A DNA stretch of 64,000 nucleotides. Source: Pseudomonas oryzihabitans (GTDB taxonomy: Bacteria > Pseudomonadota > Gammaproteobacteria > Pseudomonadales > Pseudomonadaceae). Made by a program: the position numbers and the translations under genes. Under the pieces are notes generated by a model. That model ran no database searches. It was not told where the DNA came from and saw only the letters and a list, made by a program, of their open reading frames with translations. The stretch's first letter is position 1. Every line of letters starts with the position of its first letter. Shown piece after piece: positions 50,394-61,706 of this stretch. Location: the NCBI RefSeq assembly GCF_024652905.1, contig NZ_CP102428.1, positions 3,766,001 through 3,830,000 on the forward strand, written 5' to 3'.

Positions 50394-51377
50394 TTACAGC
50401 TCCTCGCACAGATTACGCCCGATCCACTCGGCCACCGCCGCGCGATCCAGCCCGCAGCCGAGCAGGCTGTGCAGCTTGCCCAGGGCGGCTTCGCGGGTCA
50501 TGCCGCGACCGGAGATCACCCCGGCGTCGGCCAGGCCGCTGCCGGCGGCGTAGGTGCCTAGTTCCACCGTGCCGCGAGCACCCTGGCTGAGGGCAACCAC
50601 CGGTACCCCGGCATCGCGTAGTTCGGCCAGCGCGGCGAGGAAGTCGGCGTCGTCCGCCGGCCCCGTGCCGCTGCCATAGCACTCCAGTACCAGCCCCTGC
50701 ACGCCGCTGCCCGCCAGACCGCGCAGGGTGGCGCCATCAACGCCCGGAAACAGCGGCAGCACCGCTACCCGTACCGCCTGGCGCGGCTGGTCGAAGCGCA
50801 GGGCCGCAGGTGCGGCGACCAGGGCGTCACCACTGCACGGCCGGGCACTTGCCACGAAGGCCTTCCAGCCGCTGCTGGCCTGCTTGGTGCAGCGCGCCGC
50901 CGGCAGGCGCTCGCCATGGAATTGCACCTGGACGCCCGGCGCCAGGCCACTGGCGAAGGCGGCGAAGCTGTCGGCCAGATTGCCGTCGGCATCGCTGTCC
51001 GGCACGCCGGCCGGCAGCATGGAGCCGGTCAGCAGCACCGGAATGGCCAGGCCCAGCAGCCGGAAGGCCAGGGCGGCGGCGCTGTAGGCCAGGGTATCGG
51101 TGCCGTGCAGTACCAGCACGCCGCGACAGGCCGGGTCCGCGGCCGCGGCGACGATGGCCTGGGCCATGCGCTCCCAGGCGGCGGGGGTCATGTTGGCACT
51201 GTCGATCAGCGGCAGCAGCTCCTGCAGCCGCCAGGTCGGGTTGCCCAGTTCCGGGCGGCTGGCCAGCAGGGCCTCGATGCGCGCCTCGAAACCGGCGGCC
51301 GGGGCCAGGCCGGCGGCGGTCGCCTGCATGCCGATGGTGCCGCCGGTGTAGAGGATGTGCAGGTAGGGTGAGGTCAT
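50394..51377 (-). CDS. L-asparaginase (cytoplasmic type)
   Basis: This 327-residue enzyme hydrolyses asparagine to aspartate and ammonia. The first catalytic Thr is in ILYTGGTIGM. The second active-site motif is GVLVLHGTDTLAYSAAAL, and the Lys region is not in an exported context since no signal peptide is present. A long asparaginase C-terminal domain follows (VQGLVLECYGSGTGP). Confidence in the family is high; kinetic type (I or II) is inferred only from the missing signal peptide. Confidence 0.92.
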   Translation of the reverse strand: MTSPYLHILYTGGTIGMQATAAGLAPAAGFEARIEALLASRPELGNPTWRLQELLPLIDSANMTPAAWERMAQAIVAAAADPACRGVLVLHGTDTLAYSAAALAFRLLGLAIPVLLTGSMLPAGVPDSDADGNLADSFAAFASGLAPGVQVQFHGERLPAARCTKQASSGWKAFVASARPCSGDALVAAPAALRFDQPRQAVRVAVLPLFPGVDGATLRGLAGSGVQGLVLECYGSGTGPADDADFLAALAELRDAGVPVVALSQGARGTVELGTYAAGSGLADAGVISGRGMTREAALGKLHSLLGCGLDRAAVAEWIGRNLCEEL

Positions 51378-51464
51378 GGGGGACTTCCTGATAGGACTGC
51401 CCCCACGCGAGGTGGGGGCAGGAGAGCGGTCGCGATCCGGGTCAGGGCGATCCGGTGGCGGCGG

Positions 51465-52919
51465 TCAGTGCGCCTGGCGCGGCTGCGCGGCGCGGGCCTC
51501 GGCGACGGTGTCTTCCAGACGATCCAGCGGCGGCCAGGCCTGGCGATCCAGGTCCAGGTCGCGGAACTGGTCGGCATCGAACACCGGCTGATCGACACCG
51601 GCGCGGCGCTGGGCGTCGTAGTCGTTGAGGATGCGCATGCCGACCTTGATCAGCATGGCCAGGGCGATCAGGTTGACGAAGGCCAGGCAGGTCATGGTGA
51701 TGTCGGCGAAGGCGAACACCGTGGTCAGGTTCTGCATGGAGCCCCAGCAGATCAGCACCAGCACCAGGCCGCGATAGCCCAGCAGCACGGCCTTGCCGCG
51801 GCCGAGCAGGTAGCGCAGGCCGTTCTCGCCCAGGTAGATGTTGTAGAGGATGCAGGTGAAGACGAACAGCGACAGGGCGACGCTGATGAAGATGCGGCCC
51901 CAGTCACCGACCACCGCGGCCAGGGAGTTCTGGGTCAGCACGATGCCGTCGCCGTCGAAGCCCGGGGCGTAGAAGCCAGAGAGCAGGATCAGCAGCGCGG
52001 TGCAGGTGCAGATGACGAAGGTGTCGAGGAAGACGCTGAAGGCCTGCACCACGCCCTGGGCGGCCGGGTGCTTGACCGCGGCCACGGCGGCGACGTTGGG
52101 CGCGGCGCCCAGACCGGCTTCGTTGGCGAAGACGCCACGCTTGACGCCCATGGTGATGGCGGCGCCCAGCAGACCGGCGAAGGCCGGCTCCAGGCCGAAG
52201 GCGCTCTTGACGATGGTCAGCAGGGTGCCGGGCACCAGATCGATCTGGGTGACGATCACATAGAGGGTGACGGCGATGTAGGCCAGGGTCTTGACCGGCA
52301 CCAGGACGTCGGAGACCGCGGCGATGCGCTTGATGCCACCGATGAACACCAGGCCCAGCAGGATGGCCAGGGCGATCCCGGTGTACTGCACCGGCAGGCC
52401 GAAGGCGTTTTCCAGCGAGTGGGTCACGGTGAAGGACTGCAGGCCGACGAAGGCGAAGCCGTAGGTCACCAGCAGCAGGCCCGAGAAGATCAGCGCCATC
52501 CAGCGTTTGTTGAGGCCGTGCTGGATGTAGTACGCCGGACCGCCGATGTAGAGGCCGTCGCCATCGGCGCGCTTGTAGACCTGCGCCAGGGTGCACTCGA
52601 AGAAGCTGCTGGCCATGCCGACCAGGGCGGTCACCCACATCCAGAACACCGCACCGGGGCCACCCAGGGTCACGGCCAGGCCCACACCGGCGATGTTGCC
52701 GGCACCCACGCGGCCGGCCAGGCTGAGCATCAGCGCCTGGAAGGAACTCAGGCCGTCGCCGCTGTTGCGCAGGGAATCCTTGAACACCGTGAACATGTGC
52801 GGGAAGTGGCGCACCTGTACGAATCGCGAGCGCAGGGTGAAATAGCTGCCCAGGCCGACGATCAGCACGATGAGCACGTGGCCGGACAGGAAGTCGTTGA
52901 GCATTTCTAGGTAGTGCAT
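51465..52919 (-). CDS. Sodium:alanine/glycine symporter (AgcS family)
   Basis: This 484-residue inner-membrane symporter has about 11 helices. AgcS hallmarks are SFQALMLSLAGRVGAGNIAGVGLAVTLGGPGAVFWMWV near the N-terminus and GAAITMGVKRGVFANEAGLGAAPNVAAVAAVKHP in the middle. It imports alanine or glycine with Na+. The C-terminal tail (about 445-484) is hydrophilic. No glycine riboswitch is recognisable upstream. Confidence 0.95.
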   Translation of the reverse strand: MHYLEMLNDFLSGHVLIVLIVGLGSYFTLRSRFVQVRHFPHMFTVFKDSLRNSGDGLSSFQALMLSLAGRVGAGNIAGVGLAVTLGGPGAVFWMWVTALVGMASSFFECTLAQVYKRADGDGLYIGGPAYYIQHGLNKRWMALIFSGLLLVTYGFAFVGLQSFTVTHSLENAFGLPVQYTGIALAILLGLVFIGGIKRIAAVSDVLVPVKTLAYIAVTLYVIVTQIDLVPGTLLTIVKSAFGLEPAFAGLLGAAITMGVKRGVFANEAGLGAAPNVAAVAAVKHPAAQGVVQAFSVFLDTFVICTCTALLILLSGFYAPGFDGDGIVLTQNSLAAVVGDWGRIFISVALSLFVFTCILYNIYLGENGLRYLLGRGKAVLLGYRGLVLVLICWGSMQNLTTVFAFADITMTCLAFVNLIALAMLIKVGMRILNDYDAQRRAGVDQPVFDADQFRDLDLDRQAWPPLDRLEDTVAEARAAQPRQAH

Positions 52920-53009
52920 GAAGAATCCTCGAGCATGCTAGTGATGCTCCAAGGCCGGCTCGCAAGCCTTGGGGCTATTATTGTGGAATATCCCGCTCCC
53001 GACACCGCG

Positions 53010-53033
53010 CCCGGTCGTGGGGAGACGACCGGG
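53010..53033. promoter_or_regulatory. Hairpin CCCGGTCGT / ACGACCGGG upstream of agcS
   Basis: A perfect 9-bp stem with a 6-nt loop lies in the 276-bp gap between the agcS gene (minus) and the XRE gene (plus). A second dyad (CCAAGGC...GCCTTGG, about 52949-52972) is nearer agcS. The role is unknown. Confidence 0.4.
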
Positions 53034-53195
53034 ACAGGGCGCTGGGACGGATCGGTCCGGGTGGAACGGGCAGTAAGACGGACCGGGCCGCCTAGGTTCG
53101 GCTATCCCACCGGCGTGGACAATTCCGCGCCTCGCTTCAAAATGGCGCGACTTGATGCTAGTTTTCCGGCCGTCTGTCAAGCTTGGGCAGGGTTC

Positions 53196-53984
53196 ATGAG
53201 CGATTTTTCCGCCAATTTGCAGCTGCTCTGCCAGCGCCACCGCTCGATTGCCGCCGTCTGTCGCGCCGTCGGTATCAACCGTGCCCAGTTCAATCGCTAC
53301 CTCAACGGCCAGAGCCGTCCGTCGCCCTACAACCTGCAGCGACTGGCGGAGTTCTTCGGATTGCCGGCCAGTGATCTGCAGCTGCCGCAACGGCAATTCG
53401 CGGCGCGCCTGGGGGCACCGGTCAGCCAGGAGACGGGGTGGGCGGGGCAGGCGCTGGCCCTGTTCGGCGAACGCCAGGAAGGCTTGGTCCGTTACCAGGG
53501 CTACTACCACGAATACTATCCGTCGCTCTCCACCCCAGGCGTAGTGCTCTGTGGGCTGGTACGGCTGTTCGAGGAGGAAGGCGTCTTTCGCTATGTGCGT
53601 TTCGAACGCCTGCGTCGTCAGGGCGAGGCCACGAGCCAGGCACGCTTTCGCTACCTGGGCCTGGCCATGAGCCTGGAAAGCCGGCTGTTCTTCACCGACT
53701 ACGAATCCCTCACCGGCAACGAGTTGTCGCAGACGGTGCTGCTGCCCAGCGCGCGCAATCGTATCGATCGCCTCAACGGCCTCAAGCTGGGCGTCAGCGC
53801 CTCCGACCGCCGCGAGCCGGCCTGCACCCGAGTGGTCTGGGAGTACCTGGGCACCCGCCCCCGGCGCGGTCAGGCCTATGGCCGCATCGGTCTCTACGAC
53901 TGGCAGGACCCTCACCTGGACGACGATCTGCGCCAGCGCCTGGCCAGCGCGACTCTGGTCGATCGGGTCTATCGCCTGGGCTAG
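53196..53984 (+). CDS. XRE family transcriptional regulator
   Basis: This 262-residue protein has an N-terminal XRE helix-turn-helix (about 5-60, with SIAAVCRAVGINRAQFNRYLNGQSRPSPYNLQRLAEFFGL). A C-terminal sensor-like region of about 190 residues begins near GYYHEYYPSLSTPGVVLCGLVRLFEEEG; I do not recognise that region. The ATG at 53196 is the first near the HTH; the frame is open far upstream but that sequence looks non-coding. It converges on the diguanylate cyclase gene with a 4-bp overlap. The effector is unknown. Confidence 0.87.
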   Translation: MSDFSANLQLLCQRHRSIAAVCRAVGINRAQFNRYLNGQSRPSPYNLQRLAEFFGLPASDLQLPQRQFAARLGAPVSQETGWAGQALALFGERQEGLVRYQGYYHEYYPSLSTPGVVLCGLVRLFEEEGVFRYVRFERLRRQGEATSQARFRYLGLAMSLESRLFFTDYESLTGNELSQTVLLPSARNRIDRLNGLKLGVSASDRREPACTRVVWEYLGTRPRRGQAYGRIGLYDWQDPHLDDDLRQRLASATLVDRVYRLG

Positions 53985-55186
53985 CTGGGTTCAGCGACCT
54001 GGGTCTGGCAGCGATCGCAATCCTCCAGGATGGCGCGGTCGCGCCCGGCCTGCTTGGCCCAGTAGAGCTGGCGATCGGCGGCTTCGATAAAGGTTTCGGC
54101 GCAGTCGTGGTCCAGTCGGGCGCAGGCGCCGCCGATGCTCACGGTCACGCGCGGACCAGCAGGGGGGCCGAGGTGGGGAATCTCCAGGCGTCGTACCGCA
54201 TCGAGCAGGCGCTGGGCCAGTTTGCCGGCATCCTCCTCGCGCGAAGGGGTGCAGAGGATGGCGAACTCCTCGCCACCGTAGCGGGCCAGGCAGTCGCCGG
54301 CGCGCAATTCATTGGCCAGGGCGGTGGCGACCCGTTGCAGGCAGCGATCGCCGGCCGGATGCCCATAGCGGTCATTGAAGGCCTTGAAGTGATCGACGTC
54401 GATCATCAGTAGGAGCAATGGCCGGGGCGGGGGATGGGCCATGGCGGTGGCCAGGGCCTGCATCAGCGCCCGGCGGTTGGCCACGCCGGTGAGGGGGTCC
54501 GTGGCCGATTGCTGTTCCAGAACGCGGTTGGTGGCGGCCAGCTCTTCGTTGCGCAACCGATCACGCAGAATCAGCAGATAGCCCTGCCGGCGGGCCCTTT
54601 CCATCCAGAAGCTGTTGAGCAGGGTAAAGACCACGGTGGCGCCGGCCAGGGTGAGTACCAGCGAAGCCTCCACGACGGGCAGACCATGCATCTGGGTGGC
54701 CAGGCCGATGGTCAGCAGGGCGAACAGGCTATGTGCCGCCGCCTGCCGCAGGGGTGGGGCGATGCAGCTGTTGGTGAACAGCGTCATGAGGGGGAGGGTG
54801 GCCAGCCAGAGGGCGCGATGCGCGACATCGCTCGCCTGGAGGTCGAACAGCGGCGGTGCATAGGCCAGCAGACACGGCAGGATGCCCAGCCACTCGCGCG
54901 CCGGATGCTCGGCCGGCATCAGTTTGAGGGCCAAGAGCGTCACGCCCCCGCCGAGCACCACCAAGGCACTGAGCAGGCTGATGACCCAGAAGGCCTCGGT
55001 CATCAGGATCCAGTCCCAGATCGAGAAGCTGGCGTAGGCCAGGATGGCGACCGTCAGGCTGATGCGCAGGTGCCGCCGGCGCGAACGGGCGATGTCGTGC
55101 TGGTAATGCCGTTCCAATACCGGTTCGAAGCGCAGGGCCCAGAAAGGCCGAGCCAGCGCTCGGGTGAGGGCGAGACTGAGGGACAT
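53981..55186 (-). CDS. Membrane-bound diguanylate cyclase (GGDEF domain)
   Basis: This 401-residue protein has an N-terminal membrane region with about six helices (about 40-205) and a C-terminal GGDEF domain (about 235-395). The active-site motif is GGEEF. An intact inhibitory I-site, RAGD, lies exactly five residues before it, so it should make c-di-GMP with product inhibition. The segment LTGVANRRAL opens the domain. The ATG at 55186 has a CAGG site; a TTG 9 codons earlier is rejected. The signal sensed is unknown. Confidence 0.93.
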   Translation of the reverse strand: MSLSLALTRALARPFWALRFEPVLERHYQHDIARSRRRHLRISLTVAILAYASFSIWDWILMTEAFWVISLLSALVVLGGGVTLLALKLMPAEHPAREWLGILPCLLAYAPPLFDLQASDVAHRALWLATLPLMTLFTNSCIAPPLRQAAAHSLFALLTIGLATQMHGLPVVEASLVLTLAGATVVFTLLNSFWMERARRQGYLLILRDRLRNEELAATNRVLEQQSATDPLTGVANRRALMQALATAMAHPPPRPLLLLMIDVDHFKAFNDRYGHPAGDRCLQRVATALANELRAGDCLARYGGEEFAILCTPSREEDAGKLAQRLLDAVRRLEIPHLGPPAGPRVTVSIGGACARLDHDCAETFIEAADRQLYWAKQAGRDRAILEDCDRCQTQVAEPS

Positions 55187-55280
55187 GACGCCGTACCTGG
55201 CAGGTAAATCCAATGGGTCACTTCAGCACAATAAGTCCCTTAGCGCGATAGAGGGTTCCCGGACGCGGGGATGTAACCGC

Positions 55281-55307
55281 CGAATGGTAGCCATTGGCTA
55301 CCATTCG
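55281..55307 (-). terminator. Hairpin after the PotF-type gene
   Basis: A perfect 12-bp stem (CGAATGGTAGCC / GGCTACCATTCG) with a 3-nt loop lies 24 bp after the stop of the binding-protein gene. It lacks a T run. Confidence 0.65.
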
Positions 55308-55330
55308 GGTGGTCGTGGACGCCGTTGCCG

Positions 55331-56431
55331 CTAGTTGCCGGCCTTGATGCGACTCCAGGCACGGGTGCGGACCCGCTCGATGGGTTGTGGCAGGGGTTGC
55401 ACCACATAGAGCTTCTTGAGCATTTCCGGGGTGGGCACCAGGTCGTGGTTGTCGCGGATCGTGGGCGTCACCAGCGGCATGCCCGGCTTGTTGGCGTTGG
55501 GGTAGCCGAGGTAGTCGCTGATTCCGGCGATCACCTTGGGTTCGAGCAGGTAGTTGATGAAGGCATGGGCCTGGTCGACGTTGGCGGCGCTGGCCGGAAT
55601 GGCCCAGGTGTCGAACCAGATGGGCGCACCCTCGCGCGGCAGGCGCCAGTCCACCACCACGCCGTTGCCGGCTTCCTTGGCGCGGTTGCCGAACTGGTAG
55701 AAGCTGCCCGAATAGCCCACCGCCACGCAGATGTCGCCGTTGGCGATATCGGTCATGTACTTGGTGGAGTTGAAGTAGGCCATGTAGGGACGGATCTTCA
55801 GCATCAGCGCCGTGGCCTTCTCGTAGTCCTTGGCGTTGGCGCTGTTGGGATCCAGGCCCAGGTAGTGCAGTACCACCGGCAGGATGTCCGAAGGCGAATC
55901 CAGCATGGCCACGCCGCAGCTCTTGAGCTTGGCCATGTTCTCCGGCTTGAACACCAGGTCCCAGCTGTCCACCGGCGCGTCCGCGCCCAGCGCCGCCTTG
56001 ACCTTGGCCGGATTGAAGCCGATGAGGATGGTGCCGTACATGTAGGGCACGCCGTACTGGTTACCCGGATCGTTGACCTCCAGCAGCTTGAGCAACTCGG
56101 GATCGAGATTCTGCCAGTTGGGCAGCTTGGTCTTGTCCAGCTTCTGGAACACCCCGGCCTTGATCTGGGTTTCCAGGAACTGGTTGGAAGGGATGACCAG
56201 GTCGTAGCCGGAGCGACCGGTCAGCAGCTTGGCTTCCAGCGACTCGTTGCTGTCGAAGGTATCCCAGGTGACGCGAATGCCAGTCTGCTTGGCGAAGTCC
56301 TTGGGCGTCTCGGGCAGGATGTAGTCGGCCCAGTTGTAGACCCGCAGTTCGCCAGGATCGGCGGCCTGGACGGCGCTGGCGAGCAGGGCGCTGCCCAGCA
56401 GGGCGGTGAGCGGACGCAAGAGGCTGTGCAT
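55331..56431 (-). CDS. Polyamine ABC transporter substrate-binding protein (PotF/SpuD type)
   Basis: This 366-residue periplasmic protein has a signal peptide (about 1-23, ending VQAAD). It begins the mature part with ELRVYNWADYILPETPKDFAKQTGIRV, the PotF/PotD hallmark. Further typical segments are YDLVIPSNQFLETQIKAGVFQKLD and ICVAVGYSGSFYQ. Probable ligands are putrescine or a related polyamine. No permease or ATPase genes adjoin it. It lies downstream of a deacetylase-type gene, matching the acetylpolyamine locus I recall from P. aeruginosa (PA1409-1410). Confidence 0.94.
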   Translation of the reverse strand: MHSLLRPLTALLGSALLASAVQAADPGELRVYNWADYILPETPKDFAKQTGIRVTWDTFDSNESLEAKLLTGRSGYDLVIPSNQFLETQIKAGVFQKLDKTKLPNWQNLDPELLKLLEVNDPGNQYGVPYMYGTILIGFNPAKVKAALGADAPVDSWDLVFKPENMAKLKSCGVAMLDSPSDILPVVLHYLGLDPNSANAKDYEKATALMLKIRPYMAYFNSTKYMTDIANGDICVAVGYSGSFYQFGNRAKEAGNGVVVDWRLPREGAPIWFDTWAIPASAANVDQAHAFINYLLEPKVIAGISDYLGYPNANKPGMPLVTPTIRDNHDLVPTPEMLKKLYVVQPLPQPIERVRTRAWSRIKAGN

Positions 56432-56454
56432 GGTCGGATTCCTCGCGATAGGGA

Positions 56455-57486
<1,032 letters not shown>

Positions 57487-57600
57487 GGCGACTCCGGGCG
57501 GCGGGCTCTGTCCTGATTCTTGCCAGCCCGGCGCCCCGCGACGAGAGGCACAGCGGCCAAAAGGGGATAGATCCGGCCAGATTGCGCCCGGCGCCGGCCA

Positions 57601-57960
57601 TCAGCCGCCCTTGGCTTCGTAGACCACGAAGCGCTTGAGGGTCGGCTCCACGACCTCCCAGGTCCCCTGGAAGCCACGCGGCACGACAAAGCTGCTGCCC
57701 GGTTCGAGGCGGGTGGGGTGGCCCTGGTCATCGGTGACCAGACTCACCCCTTCGAGGATCTGGCAGTACTCCTCCTCGGTGTAACTCACCCGCCACTTGC
57801 CCACCTCGCTGTGCCAGTGGCCGACGGCGAAAACACCACTGCCATCTTCGTAGTCGAGCCAGAGACTCTGCAGCGGATCGCCTGCCAGGCGCTTTTCCGC
57901 CGGCAGGCGGTATTGGTCGGTGGGTTGGCCGCGGTCCGCGAGCAGTTTCAGTGAGGGCAT
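57601..57960 (-). CDS. Cupin domain-containing protein
   Basis: This 119-residue single cupin (about 25-115) has the core GHWHSEVGKWRVSYTEEEYCQILEG...EPGSSFVVPRGFQGTWEV. This is the DUF861/EutQ-like cupin type often found beside polyamine or amino-acid catabolic genes. An AAGGAGGA site precedes the ATG at 57960. It lies between the AraC regulator and the acetylpolyamine-type genes on the same strand. The ligand is unknown. Confidence 0.92.
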   Translation of the reverse strand: MPSLKLLADRGQPTDQYRLPAEKRLAGDPLQSLWLDYEDGSGVFAVGHWHSEVGKWRVSYTEEEYCQILEGVSLVTDDQGHPTRLEPGSSFVVPRGFQGTWEVVEPTLKRFVVYEAKGG

Positions 57961-58006
57961 GGAAAATCCTCCTTGGGGACGGAAAGCGCTCAGCATACGC
58001 CAGCCG

Positions 58007-59008
58007 CTAGAGCCGATAACCCCGGGGCGACTGTCCGCTCCAGCGGCGAAAGGCATGGCGGAAACTGGCCGTCTCGCTGAAGCCCATCGCCTCGGCGATG
58101 CGATAGATGGGCAGGCGTTCCTGGGCCAGCAGATCACGCGCCCGCGCGAAGCGCAGCTCGTCGAGCAGTTGCTGATAGCCGCTGCCGCCGGCCTGCAGGT
58201 GACGGCGCAGGCTGCGCGGGGCCATGCCGAGGTGGCCGGCCAGGGCCGCGAAGGAGGGTGGTGCAGCCAGGTCGGCGCCCAGCAGGGTGCGGATGCGGGC
58301 GAGCAGGGCGCGCTGGCGATCCTGTTCCGGAGCCAGGCGACCACACTGCTCCAGGGCGTCGCGATGGGTCACCGGATCGGCCAGCGGCAGGCCGCGCTCC
58401 AGCCAGGTGGCGGGAAAGGCCAGGCCATTGAAGGCGGCGCCGAAGGCCAGGGGCGCGGCGCCGAAGCAATCGTCATAGCGCTCGCGATAGGTCGGCTCGG
58501 GGTGCCGAAAAGCCACCTGCACCAGGGGTAGAGGCGTGCCCAGGAGGTCGCAGCAAATTGCCCGCAGCGAGGCCAGGCAGCACTCGGCGTTGCAGCGTTC
58601 CAGTTCTGGCGCGAAGGGGTGGTCATCCGCTCTGAGCCAGGCCAGCTCGCCGTGGCGCTCCAGGCGCAGGGTGAAATAGGCACCGAGCAGGCCCTGGTGG
58701 GCCAGGGCCGCCTGCAGCGCCGCGCCCAGAGTTGGAGCGCTGAGCAGGGCATAGCCGAGCAGGCCGTAGCCGGAGACCCGCAGCCGCCAGCCCAGCAGCA
58801 GCCCCAGTTCGGGTGGCGCGACGGGCAGGGCGTTGGCGATGACCCGCTGTTCCTGGGCCAGGGTGATGAGCCGATGAGGCTGTTCGAGGTCGTCCAGCCG
58901 CAGGCCGCTGCCGGCCAGCAGCGGCGCCGCCCGGGCGGGCGTGTCGGCCGCCAATTGCTGGAGGACCAGGGACACCAGGTTGAGATTGATCAGACCGGAC
59001 TGACGCAT
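58007..59008 (-). CDS. AraC family transcriptional regulator (OruR/Arabinose_bd type)
   Basis: This 333-residue regulator has an N-terminal Arabinose_bd-like sensor domain (about 20-200, with LRVSGYGLLGYALLSAPTLGAALQ and FRHPEPTYRERYDDCFGAAP). A C-terminal AraC DNA-binding domain (about 235-333) includes SFAALAGHLGMAPRSLRRHLQ and IYRIAEAMGFSETASFRHAFRRWSGQSPRGYR. The start is ATG 59008 after GGGGAG. The ribosome-binding site lies inside a long inverted repeat. Its target is probably the downstream cupin/amidohydrolase genes (inference). Confidence 0.92.
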   Translation of the reverse strand: MRQSGLINLNLVSLVLQQLAADTPARAAPLLAGSGLRLDDLEQPHRLITLAQEQRVIANALPVAPPELGLLLGWRLRVSGYGLLGYALLSAPTLGAALQAALAHQGLLGAYFTLRLERHGELAWLRADDHPFAPELERCNAECCLASLRAICCDLLGTPLPLVQVAFRHPEPTYRERYDDCFGAAPLAFGAAFNGLAFPATWLERGLPLADPVTHRDALEQCGRLAPEQDRQRALLARIRTLLGADLAAPPSFAALAGHLGMAPRSLRRHLQAGGSGYQQLLDELRFARARDLLAQERLPIYRIAEAMGFSETASFRHAFRRWSGQSPRGYRL

Positions 59009-59009
59009 G

Positions 59010-59074
59010 GGCAAACTCCCCGGGGCGGTGGCAGCCTTCCAAGCAAGAAGGATACCGCGCCCACGGGGAGTTGC
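59010..59074 (-). promoter_or_regulatory. Long inverted repeat that can sequester the AraC ribosome-binding site
   Basis: The arm at 59057-59074 (reads GGCAACTCCCCGTGGGCG on the minus strand) is complementary to the arm at 59010-59026 (GCCCCGGGGAGTTTGCC), with one bulge and one mismatch. The second arm contains the GGGGAG Shine-Dalgarno sequence of the AraC gene, so the hairpin would hide it. Confidence 0.5.
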
Positions 59075-59106
59075 CGCGCTTACCGCTCAAGTCTGGCGTG
59101 CGGGAC

Positions 59107-60540
<1,434 letters not shown>

Positions 60541-60615
60541 GATAGCGTTAGGCTTCGATCGAGCGGCGGACGCCGCGATGCCCTAGAATCTAGGCCTGCC
60601 AGCAGATCCCGGCCA

Positions 60616-60650
60616 ATGCCGATCTGCCAAGCCTCATGCCGGATCGGCAT
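60616..60650. promoter_or_regulatory. Dyad ATGCCGATC-N17-GATCGGCAT between aspA and lysR
   Basis: This is a perfect 9-bp inverted repeat. The related palindrome ATGCCGATATCGGC lies at 61617-61630, upstream of the hydroxyproline operon. Shared half-sites suggest one regulator, most simply the LysR protein encoded between them. Confidence 0.55.
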
Positions 60651-60685
60651 AACTCTGGTTGTGACCTCGCGAGATCAGACGACGT

Positions 60686-61600
60686 ATGGGTGCCATGAAC
60701 ATCGAATTCAAATGGCTGGAAGACTTCGTGGCCCTGGCGGCCACCTACAGTTTTTCCCAAGCCGCCGAAAAACGTTTCGTCACCCAGCCCGCCTTCAGCC
60801 GACGCATCCGCGCGCTGGAGGAAAGCGTCGGCCTGACCCTGGTGGACAGATCCCACACCCCGATCAGCCTGACTGAAGCCGGTCAGCTGTTTCTGGTCAC
60901 GGCGCGCAGCGTGGTGGAGCAACTGGGCGAGACGGTGCGCCATCTGCATCACCTGGAAGGCGGGCAGGGCGAGGTGCTGCAATTCGCCGCCGCCCACTCC
61001 CTGGCCCTGGGCTTCTTTCCGCAGTGGATCGCCGGCCTGCGCGGCCAGGGCCTGGCGCTGGCCAGCCGACTGGTGGCCACCAACGTCGGCGATGCCATCC
61101 ATGCCCTGCGCGATGGCGCCTGCGACCTGATGCTGGCCTTCCACGATCCCGACGCCGCCCTGCAGATGGATCCGGAGTTGTTTCCTTCGCTGCACCTGGC
61201 ACACACCGCCATGCTGCCGGTCTGCGCCACCGATGGCGAAGGCCGACCGATGTTCCAGCTGGACGGGCAGAGCAGCGTCCCCCTGCTGGCCTACAGCGCC
61301 GGCGCCTTTCTCGGCCGCTCGGTCAATCTGCTCCTACGCCAGCGCAAGCTGCGCGCCGTGACCCTCTACGAAACCGCCATGGCGGACAGCCTCAAGACCA
61401 TGGCCCTGCAAGGCCTGGGCGTGGCCTGGGTGCCACAGCTGTCTGTGGCGGCGGAACTGGCCCGCGGCGAACTGGCCATCTGCGGCGATGCGGCCTGGCA
61501 GGTCGGCCTGGAGATCCGCCTCTACCGCTGTGCCCTGTTGCGCAAGCGGCTGGTGCAGCAGGTCTGGCGACATCTCGAAAGTCAAAGCCACGGCGGCTGA
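60686..61600 (+). CDS. LysR family transcriptional regulator
   Basis: This 304-residue regulator has an N-terminal winged helix (about 8-65, with WLEDFVALAATYSFSQAAEKRFVTQPAFSRRIRALEESVGLTLVDR) and an effector domain (about 90-295). It lies between aspA (divergent) and the hydroxyproline operon (same strand, 106 bp downstream), so either or both may be targets. ATGs at 60686 and 60695 both fit; the first is given. Confidence 0.92.
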   Translation: MGAMNIEFKWLEDFVALAATYSFSQAAEKRFVTQPAFSRRIRALEESVGLTLVDRSHTPISLTEAGQLFLVTARSVVEQLGETVRHLHHLEGGQGEVLQFAAAHSLALGFFPQWIAGLRGQGLALASRLVATNVGDAIHALRDGACDLMLAFHDPDAALQMDPELFPSLHLAHTAMLPVCATDGEGRPMFQLDGQSSVPLLAYSAGAFLGRSVNLLLRQRKLRAVTLYETAMADSLKTMALQGLGVAWVPQLSVAAELARGELAICGDAAWQVGLEIRLYRCALLRKRLVQQVWRHLESQSHGG

Positions 61601-61616
61601 TCGACAGCAGGCGATT

Positions 61617-61630
61617 ATGCCGATATCGGC
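61617..61630. promoter_or_regulatory. Palindrome GCCGATATCGGC upstream of the hydroxyproline operon
   Basis: A perfect 12-bp palindrome (61619-61630), preceded by AT and followed by TTTTA. It shares the ATGCCGAT half-site with the dyad at 60616-60650. Confidence 0.5.
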
Positions 61631-61706
61631 TTTTAGCTAGCCGACGTCCTGCAAGCCTTTTGCGCCTGTCTGCGCGACACTGGAGCCTCTCTCACGGAGG
61701 TCAGCC

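Noticed and set aside
51468-52910. 480-codon plus-strand frame opposite agcS
   Set aside because: Complement of a membrane transporter gene; composition typical of a shadow.
52920-53195. Glycine riboswitch upstream of the alanine/glycine symporter
   Set aside because: No conserved glycine-aptamer core found on the minus strand, only simple hairpins.
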